52,756 bases of DNA from Paraburkholderia elongata (GTDB lineage Bacteria > Pseudomonadota > Gammaproteobacteria > Burkholderiales > Burkholderiaceae), in NCBI RefSeq assembly GCF_013177735.1, contig NZ_WOEZ01000213.1, positions 1-52,756 on the forward strand. The letters run 5' to 3'. Position numbers and translations under genes: made by a program. Positions within the stretch are counted from its first letter, which is position 1; each line of letters opens with the position of its first letter. The notes below the pieces were generated by a model. The model saw nothing but the letters and a program-made list of their open reading frames with translations, had not been told where the DNA came from and ran no database searches. Positions 9,020 to 17,488 of this stretch are shown piece after piece.

Positions 9020-10570
9020 ATGACTCTGTGGAACCTGTATTTCATCATCAAGCTGTACCTGTTCGCGGGCGGGCATCTACAGCCGGTGTGGCTCGCTAAC
9101 ATCGGATTTGCGCTCGCGCTGGTGGCAAGCTCGACGCTGCGCCACCGCGGGTGGCGCGTCCTGCGCAACCTGCTCGGTCTCGCGATCGGCATCCCGCTGA
9201 TGTACTACGAAGCGAATGTGCCGCCGTTCTCGCGCCTGACCGAAGAATTCGGCAACCTTACCACCTTCAGTTTTGGCTACTGGCTCGAACTCGCGCAGCG
9301 TTTCTTGCCGCCAATGCTGCTGCTCACCGTGCTCGGCGGGCTGGTCGGCTATCTGATCGTCAACCGGTGGCTGCGTGTGGCGACTTTCGTGCTGCTCGCG
9401 CTGGTCGCGATTCCGCTGTGGCAGCAGGGCCACACGGTGTATGCGCGGCTGCAGAGCGGACCGGCCACGACCGCATCCGGCAATGCGCTTGCGGCGCAGC
9501 CACTCGACCATAACGCGGCACTGTCGGCCTTCCGCACCCAGGAATCGCAACGGCAGGTCACCTTCGGCCATCCCGGCACCGATCCGAAAACGCAGTTCGA
9601 CGTGATCGTGCTGCATATCTGTTCGCTGTCGTGGGACGACCTCGACGCGGTGAAGGCACGCAATCACCCGATGCTGAGCCACTTCGACTATCTGTTCACC
9701 AACTTCAGCACAGCTGCGAGCTACAGCGGGCCGGCCGCGATTCGCGTGCTGCGGGCGAGCTGCGGACAGGAAGCGCACGCGGATCTCTACAAGGATGCGC
9801 CGCAGCAATGCGATCTGCTGGCCGACCTGGCGCAGGCCGGCTACACGCCGCAAACGATGCTGAATCACGACGGCCACTTCGACAACTTCCTGCAACTGGT
9901 GCACGACAATACCGGTGTGCCGAATGTGCCGATGATCTCGAACGCGAGCGTGCCGGTCTCGATGCATGCCTTCGACGGCTCGGCCATTCACGACGATTAC
10001 GCGACGCTCGCCAACTGGTATGCACAGCGTGCCAGTACGCCCGGCCCGGTCGCGCTGTACTACAACACGATCAGCCTGCACGACGGCAACCGTCTGCCGG
10101 ACAGCAATCTGTCGAGTATCGACTCGTACCCGGAGCGCGTGACCAAGCTGATGAGCGACGTCGACCGCTTTGCGGATCTGATCGCGGCCTCGGGGCGGCG
10201 CGCGGTGATCGTGTTCGTGCCGGAGCATGGCGCGGCGCTGCGCGGGGATGCGAATCAGGTCGCGGGCCTGCGTGAAATTCCGACGCCGCGCATCGTAGAT
10301 GGACCGGCAGGCGTGCGGTTGGTCGGTTTCCAGGGCAATCATGGACCGACTACGGTGATCGACAACCCGACGAGTTTCCTCGCGATTGCCCAACTGCTGT
10401 CGAACCTCGTTTCGAACAGTCCGTTCAAGCCGGGCGTGACCCTGGCGCAGTACGCCGCCAATCTGCCGCAAACGCAGATGGTCGGCGAGAACGAAGGAAC
10501 CGTGACGATGAAGATGGCGTCGGGCTACGTGGTCAAGACGCCGGACGGCGTATGGGTGGACGGCAAATGA
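9020..10570 (+). CDS. bcsG: Cellulose phosphoethanolamine transferase BcsG
   Basis: Inner-membrane enzyme that transfers phosphoethanolamine from phosphatidylethanolamine onto nascent cellulose in the periplasm. I choose ATG 9020 (MTLWNLYF, preceded by GAGAG) over GTG 8990, because homologues begin close to the WNLYF motif. The product is 516 residues. About four to five N-terminal transmembrane helices are followed by an alkaline-phosphatase-superfamily domain. Visible active-site candidates are Ser236 in SYSGPA (probable counterpart of the E. coli nucleophile Ser278), Cys in ASCGQ just after it, PEHG near residues 401-404, and a GNHGPTT segment for zinc. It sits 42 bases after bcsA. Its TGA overlaps the ATG of the bcsR-like gene. 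Confidence 0.92.
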   Translation: MTLWNLYFIIKLYLFAGGHLQPVWLANIGFALALVASSTLRHRGWRVLRNLLGLAIGIPLMYYEANVPPFSRLTEEFGNLTTFSFGYWLELAQRFLPPMLLLTVLGGLVGYLIVNRWLRVATFVLLALVAIPLWQQGHTVYARLQSGPATTASGNALAAQPLDHNAALSAFRTQESQRQVTFGHPGTDPKTQFDVIVLHICSLSWDDLDAVKARNHPMLSHFDYLFTNFSTAASYSGPAAIRVLRASCGQEAHADLYKDAPQQCDLLADLAQAGYTPQTMLNHDGHFDNFLQLVHDNTGVPNVPMISNASVPVSMHAFDGSAIHDDYATLANWYAQRASTPGPVALYYNTISLHDGNRLPDSNLSSIDSYPERVTKLMSDVDRFADLIAASGRRAVIVFVPEHGAALRGDANQVAGLREIPTPRIVDGPAGVRLVGFQGNHGPTTVIDNPTSFLAIAQLLSNLVSNSPFKPGVTLAQYAANLPQTQMVGENEGTVTMKMASGYVVKTPDGVWVDGK

Positions 10571-10794
10571 CAATAGCCAATCCTGAAGTGAGGGCGCAGG
10601 CGAGCGGCTGGCCGGTGGACGATATCACCGGCCTTGGGCGCCGGTTGCCCGAAGTCGATCCGGCCACGTACTTCGACGAACAGGCGCGGGAGTCATATCA
10701 GCTGTCGCTCCTGAAGTGGCCGGTGCTCGCCCGGCTGATGAAGCTTGTGCCGCTCGACGAGGCCGCTGCGCCCTCGGTGTCCGGTACACGCTAG
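10567..10794 (+). CDS. BcsR-like small cellulose biosynthesis protein
   Basis: A 75-residue soluble protein whose ATG overlaps the bcsG stop (ATGA). It has the pattern DDITGLG ... LPEVDPATYFDE ... LLKWPVLARLMKL, which resembles E. coli BcsR (a DI-x-AL ... IDYADIS ... ALKRWPLLAEF pattern, 62 residues). BcsR forms a complex with BcsQ and regulates synthase assembly. Here the gene closes the operon, whereas in enterics bcsR comes first, just before bcsQ. Burkholderia-type operons also carry BcsR-related proteins under other names (BcsP), so I leave the symbol blank. The similarity is in the C-terminal half. The first 20 residues are not recognisable. Confidence 0.72.
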   Translation: MTIANPEVRAQASGWPVDDITGLGRRLPEVDPATYFDEQARESYQLSLLKWPVLARLMKLVPLDEAAAPSVSGTR

Positions 10795-10799
10795 CCCGT

Positions 10800-10853
10800 G
10801 CAAGCGGCAGCGGCCGACTAGGCGCTTGCGCGGCAGCGCGCCGGCCGGCGCGC
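10800..10853. terminator. Probable bidirectional hairpin pair between bcs operon and argO
   Basis: Two strong inverted repeats lie between the convergent bcsR-like gene (+) and argO (-). One is GCAAGCG (10800-10806) paired with CGCTTGC (10823-10829). The other is the perfect 18-bp palindrome GCGCGCCGGCCGGCGCGC (10836-10853). Neither has a T-run, so intrinsic termination is inferred from position only. Confidence 0.4.
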
Positions 10854-10877
10854 GTCCTCAGACGGCGTGCACCATGT

Positions 10878-11513
10878 TCACCGCAACTGTGTCACCGCCA
10901 GCAGCAGCACCATGCTGCCGATCGCGCCATCCAGCACGCGCCACGCGCTCGCCCGGCGAAACAGCGGCGCCAGCGCACGGGCGCCGTAACCCAGTCCGAT
11001 AAACCAGACCCCGCTCACCGCCATCGCGCCGAGCGCGAACGCCACCCGTGCGCCATCAGGTTCGCGTGCGCCCGCCGTGCCGATCAGCAGGAAGGTGTCG
11101 AGATACACGTGCGGATTAAGCCACGTGAAGGCCAACGTCATCAGAATGATCGGCATAGCGCGCTGCGCGGGTGCCGCGCTCGTGCCCGGCGCCGCGCCGT
11201 TCGCATTGGCGTCCAGCACCGCATGGCCGGGCCGCACTGCGCGACGCAGCGCGTTGATGCCGAACCATGCCAGATAGGCCAGCCCGACATACAGCATTGC
11301 GTGGACGAAGACCGGATAGCGTTCCACCAGGACCGACGCGCCACCGACACCGGCGCCGATCAAGATGAAGTCCGACAGCGCGCATAGCGCGACGATCTTG
11401 CCGACGTGCGAGCGCATGATGCCCTGACGGAGCACAAAGGCGTTCTGCGCGCCGATCGTCACGATTAGCGACGCGCACAGGGCGGCGCCGTGGGAAAAAG
11501 ACAGCCAGTTCAT
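10878..11513 (-). CDS. argO: LysE/ArgO-family amino acid exporter
   Basis: A 211-residue inner-membrane protein with about five to six hydrophobic helices. The N-terminal segment IGAQNAFVLRQG is the LysE-family signature (GxQNAFVLRQ), and TWLNPHVYLDT is the second conserved motif. Members export arginine, lysine or their toxic analogues. It is transcribed divergently from an ArgP/LysG-type regulator 97 bases away, the classic exporter/regulator arrangement. From this I infer induction by basic amino acids. Length matches the family (about 205-235). Substrate choice between Arg and Lys cannot be settled from sequence. Confidence 0.9.
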   Translation of the reverse strand: MNWLSFSHGAALCASLIVTIGAQNAFVLRQGIMRSHVGKIVALCALSDFILIGAGVGGASVLVERYPVFVHAMLYVGLAYLAWFGINALRRAVRPGHAVLDANANGAAPGTSAAPAQRAMPIILMTLAFTWLNPHVYLDTFLLIGTAGAREPDGARVAFALGAMAVSGVWFIGLGYGARALAPLFRRASAWRVLDGAIGSMVLLLAVTQLR

Positions 11514-11610
11514 AATCGATCCAGTAGACGGGGGAAGCGAACGAGGCTAGTCTGCGGTTTTGCTGCTCGTAAGAGAAGCTAATTTACTTAATGCCGATTA
11601 AGGAGCGCTA

Positions 11611-12504
11611 ATGCTCGACTATGCATTGCTCGACGCGCTGGCCGCCGTGGTGCGGCACGGTTCGTTCGACCGTGCGGCCAGCGAACTGAATGTGACGCCG
11701 TCAGCCGTCTCACAGCGGGTCAAGCTGCTGGAGGAGCGGGTGGGCAGTGTGCTCGTGAAGCGCGGCCAGCCGTGTGTCGCGACCACCTCGGGTGCGCTGC
11801 TGTGCCGCCATACCGAACGCGTGCTGTTGCTGGAAGCGGAACTCACCGGCCGGCTGCCGGCGTTGCCCGGCGCGCTAGTGGAACCATGGCCGGCGCTGCG
11901 CGTGGCTGTCAACGACGACAGCGTGGGCACCTGGTTCATCGACGCGGTGGCGCAATTCTGCGTCGAACGGGAGATGCTGCTCGATCTGGTGATCGACGAT
12001 CAGGACCACACCGCGCAGCGGATTCGCGATGGCAGCGTGCAAGGCGCGGTCACCACGCAAGCCGAGCCGGTGCAAGGTTGTCGCTCGACACGCCTCGGGC
12101 GGATGCGCTATCTCGCGGTCTGCACGCCGGCGTTTCTCGAGCGTCACTTTGCGGATGGCGTCACGCGTGAGTCGCTGCGGCGCGCGCCGTGCGTCGATTT
12201 CAATCCGAAGGATCAGTTGCAGAAGCGCTTCATGCGCCGCATCACGCGAGCGGAACTGGACCCGCCCTTGCACTGGATTCCGCACGTTGCCGGCTTTTTG
12301 CGCGCCTGCGTGACGGGCCTCGGCTGGGGCATGTGCCCGGAACGCATGATCGCGCCGCATCTGGCCAGCGGCGAGTTGGTGGACATGGCGCCCGGCAAGC
12401 ATATCGACGTCGATCTGTACTGGCAGAGCTGGCGATTGTCGATCGGCTGGCTCGACGATTTCAGCGCGGTGCTGCGCAAGCGGGCGACGGAGTTTCTTGA
12501 TTGA
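11611..12504 (+). CDS. argP: LysR-family regulator ArgP/LysG
   Basis: A 297-residue LysR-type regulator. The N-terminal winged HTH (GSFDRAASELNVTPSAVSQR, about residues 17-36) is followed by the linker helix and a periplasmic-binding-like effector domain. The HTH and following residues (LLEERVGSVLVKRGQPC) look like the ArgP/IciA/LysG subgroup, which senses lysine or arginine and activates the neighbouring exporter. A clear AAGGAG lies 7-8 bases before the ATG. It is divergent from argO, so the shared 97-bp gap (11514-11610) should hold its binding site. I could not pick out a single convincing LysR box there. Confidence 0.88.
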   Translation: MLDYALLDALAAVVRHGSFDRAASELNVTPSAVSQRVKLLEERVGSVLVKRGQPCVATTSGALLCRHTERVLLLEAELTGRLPALPGALVEPWPALRVAVNDDSVGTWFIDAVAQFCVEREMLLDLVIDDQDHTAQRIRDGSVQGAVTTQAEPVQGCRSTRLGRMRYLAVCTPAFLERHFADGVTRESLRRAPCVDFNPKDQLQKRFMRRITRAELDPPLHWIPHVAGFLRACVTGLGWGMCPERMIAPHLASGELVDMAPGKHIDVDLYWQSWRLSIGWLDDFSAVLRKRATEFLD

Positions 12505-12511
12505 GCGCCGG

Positions 12512-12543
12512 GCGGGCGGCGTGTTATGAAGGACGCCGCCCGC
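12512..12543. terminator. Bidirectional hairpin between argP and ndh
   Basis: GCGGGCGGCGT (12512-12522) pairs perfectly with ACGCCGCCCGC (12533-12543), an 11-bp GC-rich stem with a 10-base loop, between two convergent genes. There is no T-run on either side. I infer termination from stem strength and location. Confidence 0.5.
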
Positions 12544-12568
12544 ATTGGCCGAATTGCATCTGCCAAAT

Positions 12569-13969
12569 TCAATGCAACCGGATCAAGGGATGCACGCGTC
12601 GGCGCAACCAGTGGCTCGCCGAATCGAGCGCCATGCGTGCGAAGCCGGTCAACGTCATCACGTGGCGGCGATAGATGAGCTTGTAGACGGCAGTCGCCAA
12701 CCAGCCGTCGACGAACACCGGCTGCGTCAGCAAGCTGTTGCTCAGGCTGCCGATCGTGCCTTCGCGGCCGAAACCGACCAAGGTGCCGGCGTCGCGATAG
12801 ACGAACTCCGGTAAAGGCTCGCCTGCGATTCTGCACTTCAGCGCACGCGCCAGAAACAGCGCCTGCTGGTGCGCGACCTGAGCGCGCGGCGCCAGAAAGG
12901 CCCCCGCGTTTTCAGAAGAAGGGCAGGCCGCACAATCGCCGAGTCCGAATATGTTCGCGTCGTTCGTGCATTGCAGCGTGCGGTTCACCTGCACCTGGGC
13001 GTTGCGATTCACCGCGATGCCGTCCAGCGTGCGTAACACCGGTGGCCCCGCGATGCCGGCCGTCCAGATTGCGATGTCGCTGGCGAGCGGCGCGCCTTCA
13101 TTCGTCAGCACAGCATCGGCGCGCACTTCGGTGACGCGTGTTGCGTTCAATACTTCGACACCGAGGCTGCCGAGCATCTTTTGCGCGCGCGCCGAGATTG
13201 TTTCGGACAGTGCGGGCAACACGCGCTCGCTGCTTTCGATCAGACGGATACGGAAGTCGCGCACGGGGTCGAGCGAAAACGGGCTATAGCGGTTCAGCAG
13301 ACGCACCGTATCGCGCAACGCAGCGGCGAGTTCAACGCCCGTTGCGCCCGCGCCGATGATGTTGATCGACACCGGCGTGTCCGCTTGCGCGGTCCGCGCG
13401 CGGCGCGCATGGTTCGCACGCAGGCAGGCGTCGAGCAGCTTGCGGCGAAACGCTTCCGCATGCGCGACCGATTCGAGCGGCAAGGCGTGTTCGGCCGCGC
13501 CGGGCACGCCGAAATATTGCGTGACGCTGCCCATGGCCAGTACCAGCGTGTCGAATGCAAGCTGCCGTGACGGCAGGATTTCGCGGCCGTCGGCGTCGTG
13601 GAGCGCATTCAGCGTGATGTGCCGGTTCGTGCGATCGAGCGAGGCGAGTTCGCCCTGTTCGAATTCGAAGCCATGCCGTTGCGCCTGCACCGCATATTGC
13701 AGTTGATGCGTGGCCGGATCGAGTTGGCCCGATGCGGCTTCATGGAGCAAGGGCTTCCAGAAATGCGTCGGCCAGCGATCCACCAGCACGATCTGCGCGA
13801 GACCGGCGCGTCCGAGCGGTTCCGACAGCCGCGTGGCGAGCCCAAGGCCGCCGACTCCGCCGCCGACGATCACGACGCGATGCGCCGCCGCTTGCGTCGC
13901 TTCCGCCTTTTGCAGCATGGGCTGCGTGCATTGCGCGCCAGAGGTTGTTTGCTGATCGATTGCGGCCAT
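12569..13969 (-). CDS. ndh: Type II NADH dehydrogenase (NDH-2)
   Basis: Single-subunit, non-proton-pumping NADH:quinone oxidoreductase on the inner membrane face. It has 466 residues. The FAD dinucleotide fold is at the N-terminus (VIVGGGVGGLGLAT, about residues 33-46), and a second Rossmann motif for NADH follows mid-protein (INIIGAGATGVELAAAL). NIFGLGDCAACP matches the conserved FAD-contacting segment near the C-terminal third. The C-terminus has an amphipathic stretch (HVMTLTGFARMALD then WLRRRVHPLIRLH), like the membrane anchor of E. coli Ndh. The first 30 residues are a Gln/Ala-rich extension not usual for the family. The start could be internal, but no better one is seen. Confidence 0.88.
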   Translation of the reverse strand: MAAIDQQTTSGAQCTQPMLQKAEATQAAAHRVVIVGGGVGGLGLATRLSEPLGRAGLAQIVLVDRWPTHFWKPLLHEAASGQLDPATHQLQYAVQAQRHGFEFEQGELASLDRTNRHITLNALHDADGREILPSRQLAFDTLVLAMGSVTQYFGVPGAAEHALPLESVAHAEAFRRKLLDACLRANHARRARTAQADTPVSINIIGAGATGVELAAALRDTVRLLNRYSPFSLDPVRDFRIRLIESSERVLPALSETISARAQKMLGSLGVEVLNATRVTEVRADAVLTNEGAPLASDIAIWTAGIAGPPVLRTLDGIAVNRNAQVQVNRTLQCTNDANIFGLGDCAACPSSENAGAFLAPRAQVAHQQALFLARALKCRIAGEPLPEFVYRDAGTLVGFGREGTIGSLSNSLLTQPVFVDGWLATAVYKLIYRRHVMTLTGFARMALDSASHWLRRRVHPLIRLH

Positions 13970-14124
13970 GATCCTTATCCTCCCGAAGTTATCTGTGCTC
14001 AGCCGGCGAAAGCGTTCCGGGGCTATACCCGGAATTCATCGGCCTCATCTGTCAGGGTCAGTATAGAATCGGCTAAAACCGCAGCACAATTTAATGTTTC
14101 TGCAGAACATATAGGTTTTCACTT

Positions 14125-15096
14125 ATGTTAAAAGCCGCCACGTTCCGTCAATTGAAAGCCTTGCATACGGTCGCGAAGCTCGGCAGCGTGTCGCGCGCGG
14201 CTGAAGAATTGAAGCTCACCCAACCGGCGGTATCGCTCCAGGTGCGTCTGCTCGAAGAGGCTGCGGGGGCGCCGCTGTTGCAGCGGGTGGGCCGTGGCGT
14301 GCAGTTGACCGCAGCGGGCGAGATCCTCGCACGCTATGCGCTGGAAATCCTCGATCTATGGAACGGTGCGGCGGACGATCTCGCCGCGTTGCATGGCGAG
14401 CAGGGCGGCACGCTGCGCATCGGCGCGATCACGACCGCTGAATATCTGATCCCGCCTTTTCTGGTGCGCTTCACCGAGTTGCGTCCGCAAGTGAAGGTAC
14501 AGCTCAAGGTCGGCAATCGCGCCGACATCATCCGCATGCTGGCCACGCACGAGATCGATCTTGCGGTAATGGGCAGCGCGCCGCGCGAATTGCGCACGGT
14601 GGCGACCGCCTTCGCGAAGCATCCCATGGCGTTCGTTGCCTCGCCCGCCCATGCGCTGATGAAGAAAAAGCGCCTGTCCTTGGACGATCTGCAAACCGCG
14701 AATCTGTTCGTTCGGGAGCGGGGTTCGGGCACACGCTCAACCGTCGAGAATCTGTTTCGACTCGCCGGCCACAAGCTGCATATCGGCTCCGAACTCTCGA
14801 GCAACGAGGCGATCAAGCAACTGGTCGAGGCGGGTTTGGGCGTCGCGTTTCTGTCGCTGCATGCGTGCTCGCTGGAATTTCAGGCCGGCTTGCTGGCATT
14901 GCTGCCGTTGCCTGCCAATCCGATCGAGCGCGATTGGTACGTGATGCATGTGTCCGATAAACGCCTGCCGCATGTCGCCAGCTTGTTCCGCGATTTTCTG
15001 ATCGAGCACGGCATGTCCGGCGCGGTGCCGGTGCCGCTGCCGACCGTCGCCGCGGCGAAGCGGCGCCGTCAGGCGCGTGAGGCAAGTCCGGTCTGA
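14125..15096 (+). CDS. LysR-family regulator (CbbR/CysL-like)
   Basis: A 323-residue LysR-type regulator. The HTH (GSVSRAAEELKLTQPAVSLQ, about residues 20-39) is followed by an effector-binding domain with the phrase GTLRIGAITTAEYLIPPFL. This type of sequence occurs in the CbbR/CysL branch, which senses metabolic intermediates. It is divergent from ndh across 155 bases, so it may control ndh or itself. No other partner is adjacent: the next gene lies 294 bases downstream. The C-terminal 25 residues are basic and Ala/Arg-rich. I cannot name the effector. Confidence 0.85.
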   Translation: MLKAATFRQLKALHTVAKLGSVSRAAEELKLTQPAVSLQVRLLEEAAGAPLLQRVGRGVQLTAAGEILARYALEILDLWNGAADDLAALHGEQGGTLRIGAITTAEYLIPPFLVRFTELRPQVKVQLKVGNRADIIRMLATHEIDLAVMGSAPRELRTVATAFAKHPMAFVASPAHALMKKKRLSLDDLQTANLFVRERGSGTRSTVENLFRLAGHKLHIGSELSSNEAIKQLVEAGLGVAFLSLHACSLEFQAGLLALLPLPANPIERDWYVMHVSDKRLPHVASLFRDFLIEHGMSGAVPVPLPTVAAAKRRRQAREASPV

Positions 15097-15390
15097 GGCG
15101 AGGATTCTCGCTATTCGCTTCGACGTTTGCGCTTTAGCAGGCCAGAGGGAAGTCCCTATGTGGCCTTTGGATGCATCCGCGAAGCCTTATGGGACGGGCA
15201 TTTCAGGTTACATCGCCCGAGATCGAAGTAAAGGTTGGGCGGACGATATTTTTGCCCGCGCCGATTGTCTTTACAGTGACGTCCAGACATCTCAAAAAAA
15301 GCGGACGCCGCATCTCCGTGGCGAGCCATTGCGATTGACCATCAGTCACGCGGTAAATGCAACGGTATTCAAGTTGAGTAGGCAAACAAA
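15097..15390. other. Intergenic stretch without recognisable gene
   Basis: These 294 bases lie between a LysR gene and the FAD oxidoreductase. They are less GC-rich than the neighbours. A reading frame crosses most of the stretch, but it has no family features and no good ribosome binding site. I see no clear terminator and no promoter I would defend. Confidence 0.5.
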
Positions 15391-16782
15391 ATGAGCGAGT
15401 CAGTAAAGCGCGCGTTTGAAGGTGTAAAGCTGTTTCCGTTCTGGCTGGACAATCCGCGCGCACCGGCTGTCGAACGGGAATTGATCGGGCCGACTTCCGC
15501 GGATCTGGTGGTGGTCGGCGGTGGCTTTACCGGTTTATGGGCCGCGATTCAGGCGAAAGAAGCGGACCCGTCGCTCGACGTCGTGCTGGTCGAAGCGGGG
15601 AAGGTGGCCTATGGTGCGTCGGGGCGTCCGGGTGGAATCATTTCCACGTCGGTGATGCATGGTCTGCCGAATGCGACGCGGGTCTTTCCGCAAGACCTCG
15701 ACGTGCTGGAGAAGCTGGGCCAGGAGAATCTCGATGGCTTCAAGGAATCGTTGACGCGTTACGGCATTGAAGCGGACGTCGAATGGAATGGCGAGATGAC
15801 GGTCGCGGTCGATCCGGGGCACCTCGATCATCTGAAAGGCGATTACGAGCTGCACGTGTCCCACGGACACGACGTTGTGTTGCTCGACAGCAAAGGCGCA
15901 CGCGAACAACTCGATTCGCCGTTGTTCGCGGGCGCGATGTGGTCGCGCAATCGCAGCGGCACGATTCATCCGGCGAAGCTCGCGTGGGGCTTGAAAGCGG
16001 CTGCGCTGAAACTCGGTGTGCGTTTGCACGAACACTCGCCGATCACGCGCATGGAAGATCTCGGCGCGACGATGATCGTGCATACGCAGGCGGGCCGCAT
16101 CGAAACGCCACGCGTGCTGCTCGGCACCGGCACGGCGGATGTGGGCGTGACCGACATCAAGCGCCGCGTGATGCAGGTGCGCGATCACATTATCGCGACC
16201 GCGCCTTTGAGCGACGAGCAGATGGCGCGCGTTGGCTGGAACAATCGTCAGGGCATTTACGACACGCGTACGCAACTGAATTATTTCCGTCTCACCAAAG
16301 ATAACCGGATCATCTTCGGCGGCCGTGTGAGCTATCACTTCGGCGGCGATCCGAATCCGGCAGCGGATCGTGACGAGAGCACCTATTACAAGCTCGCCGA
16401 AGCGTTCTATCGCACCTTCCCGCAACTGGACGACGTGCGCTTTACCCATGCATGGGGCGGCCCGATCGACTACTGCTCACGCGGCGCGGTGTTCGCGCGC
16501 CGCTATCACGGCGGCAAGTGCGTGTTCGTCGCGGGCTATACGGGTTTTGGCGTGGCGGGCAGCCGCTTCGGTGCGAAGATGGGCCTCGATATGCTGTGGA
16601 ATCGCGATACGCTGATTACGTCGCTGGATATTTCGCGCAAAGGGCCGTCGTACATTCCGCCGGAACCTGTGCGCTGGATCGCCGCGAAGATCACCTTCAA
16701 CGCATTCGACGGCGCCGACGATCGCGGCGGCTGGCGGCGTCTCTGGATCAATTCGATCAAGGCGCTGGGTTTCCCGATGTAG
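15391..16782 (+). CDS. FAD-dependent amine/amino-acid oxidoreductase (DAO family, PuuB/OrdL-like)
   Basis: A 463-residue flavoprotein of the DAO/GlpO fold. The FAD-binding motif DLVVVGGGFTGLWAAI is near residues 36-51, followed by EAGKVAYGASGRPGGI, the SGRNGG-like segment typical of gamma-glutamylputrescine oxidase and OrdL proteins. A C-terminal GYTGFGVAGSRFGAKM segment closes the FAD site. Such enzymes oxidise an amine to an aldehyde and release ammonia and H2O2. The aldehyde dehydrogenase 0.7 kb downstream could take the product onward, which suggests amine (possibly polyamine) catabolism. No glutamylputrescine synthetase is adjacent, so the substrate is uncertain. Confidence 0.82.
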   Translation: MSESVKRAFEGVKLFPFWLDNPRAPAVERELIGPTSADLVVVGGGFTGLWAAIQAKEADPSLDVVLVEAGKVAYGASGRPGGIISTSVMHGLPNATRVFPQDLDVLEKLGQENLDGFKESLTRYGIEADVEWNGEMTVAVDPGHLDHLKGDYELHVSHGHDVVLLDSKGAREQLDSPLFAGAMWSRNRSGTIHPAKLAWGLKAAALKLGVRLHEHSPITRMEDLGATMIVHTQAGRIETPRVLLGTGTADVGVTDIKRRVMQVRDHIIATAPLSDEQMARVGWNNRQGIYDTRTQLNYFRLTKDNRIIFGGRVSYHFGGDPNPAADRDESTYYKLAEAFYRTFPQLDDVRFTHAWGGPIDYCSRGAVFARRYHGGKCVFVAGYTGFGVAGSRFGAKMGLDMLWNRDTLITSLDISRKGPSYIPPEPVRWIAAKITFNAFDGADDRGGWRRLWINSIKALGFPM

Positions 16783-16845
16783 TGGCGGAGGGTGTCGCGA
16801 GGTTGTCTATGTACCTGGCGGTTTTTTACTCATTGCCGCCAGAAT

Positions 16846-16874
16846 AAAAAAACCGCACCTTAACGGGTGCGGTT
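16846..16874 (-). terminator. Intrinsic terminator for the cupin gene (may also stop the oxidoreductase)
   Basis: AACCGCACC (16851-16859) pairs with GGTGCGGTT (16866-16874). Reading on the minus strand, the stem is followed by a run of seven T (16852-16846), the classic Rho-independent form, 33 bases after the cupin stop. On the plus strand the run after the stem is poor. Confidence 0.85.
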
Positions 16875-16906
16875 CTTGTTGAAGCGACGCTGCGACGCAG
16901 TGTGAA

Positions 16907-17278
16907 TCAACCGCAGTACACGATGCTGTACTTCTTGGTCGCCACCGGCATGTGCCACGTGCCCGAGAAGCCCTTGTGCAGAATGAAGGCGTCGCCGGCG
17001 GCATAGCGTTCGCTGCGGCCGTCGTCGCTGGTGATGACGACTTCGCCTTCGATCAGCACGCAGACTTCGTGGATCGGCAGGTCGGCCAGCTTCAGCGTGC
17101 CCGCATCGCATTGCCATACGCCGGCGGACAGCATGTTGGTTGCATCGGAGAAGGCGTTGAGGGCGTGGGGTGCCTTGGCGCCTTCCAGAATGACGTCGGC
17201 GGGATCGTGCAGTGCCGGGTTCAGGCCGGAAGCGCCGGGACCTTTAGCGTCGATGCGGGTAAAAGTGATGGTGCTCAT
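16907..17278 (-). CDS. Cupin-domain protein (DUF861/cupin_3-like)
   Basis: A 123-residue single-domain cupin. I use ATG 17278 (MSTITFTRID), which has a good GGAGAGAC site just upstream. The longer frame to 17389 adds a Ser/Asn-rich stretch with no support. Cupin motif 1 is degenerate (HEVCVLIEGEVVI) and motif 2 is present as GDAFILHKGFSGTWH. Members of this subgroup include ureidoglycine aminohydrolase-like and small binding proteins. It lies on the opposite strand between the FAD oxidoreductase and the aldehyde dehydrogenase, so a shared role in amine catabolism is an inference from position. The upstream gap to the divergent aldehyde dehydrogenase is 210 bases. Confidence 0.8.
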   Translation of the reverse strand: MSTITFTRIDAKGPGASGLNPALHDPADVILEGAKAPHALNAFSDATNMLSAGVWQCDAGTLKLADLPIHEVCVLIEGEVVITSDDGRSERYAAGDAFILHKGFSGTWHMPVATKKYSIVYCG

Positions 17279-17488
17279 GTGTCTCTCCAGGTTGATGTGA
17301 TTCAATGACGATGGATTCGATGACGAAATCGAAGCAGAACCGGAGTCTGAGCCAAAGCAGCGTAGCGATGAATTTCGATTTGAAGACATTCAGATTGAGC
17401 GGCGTCGATGTAAGGCCTTCGATACCGCTACGGGCGCGATTCGCGGCCCACTGTCTGACCTAACACAATTCATGTAGAGGACTAAGCC

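Noticed and set aside
6944..9076. 710-codon frame antisense to bcsA
   Set aside because: It covers the conserved bcsA gene, has a His/Arg/Gln-rich composition typical of antisense frames in GC-rich DNA, and no family features.
15077..15394. 105-codon frame between the LysR gene and the FAD oxidoreductase
   Set aside because: It starts inside the LysR gene, has no convincing start site, and the translation shows no recognisable feature.
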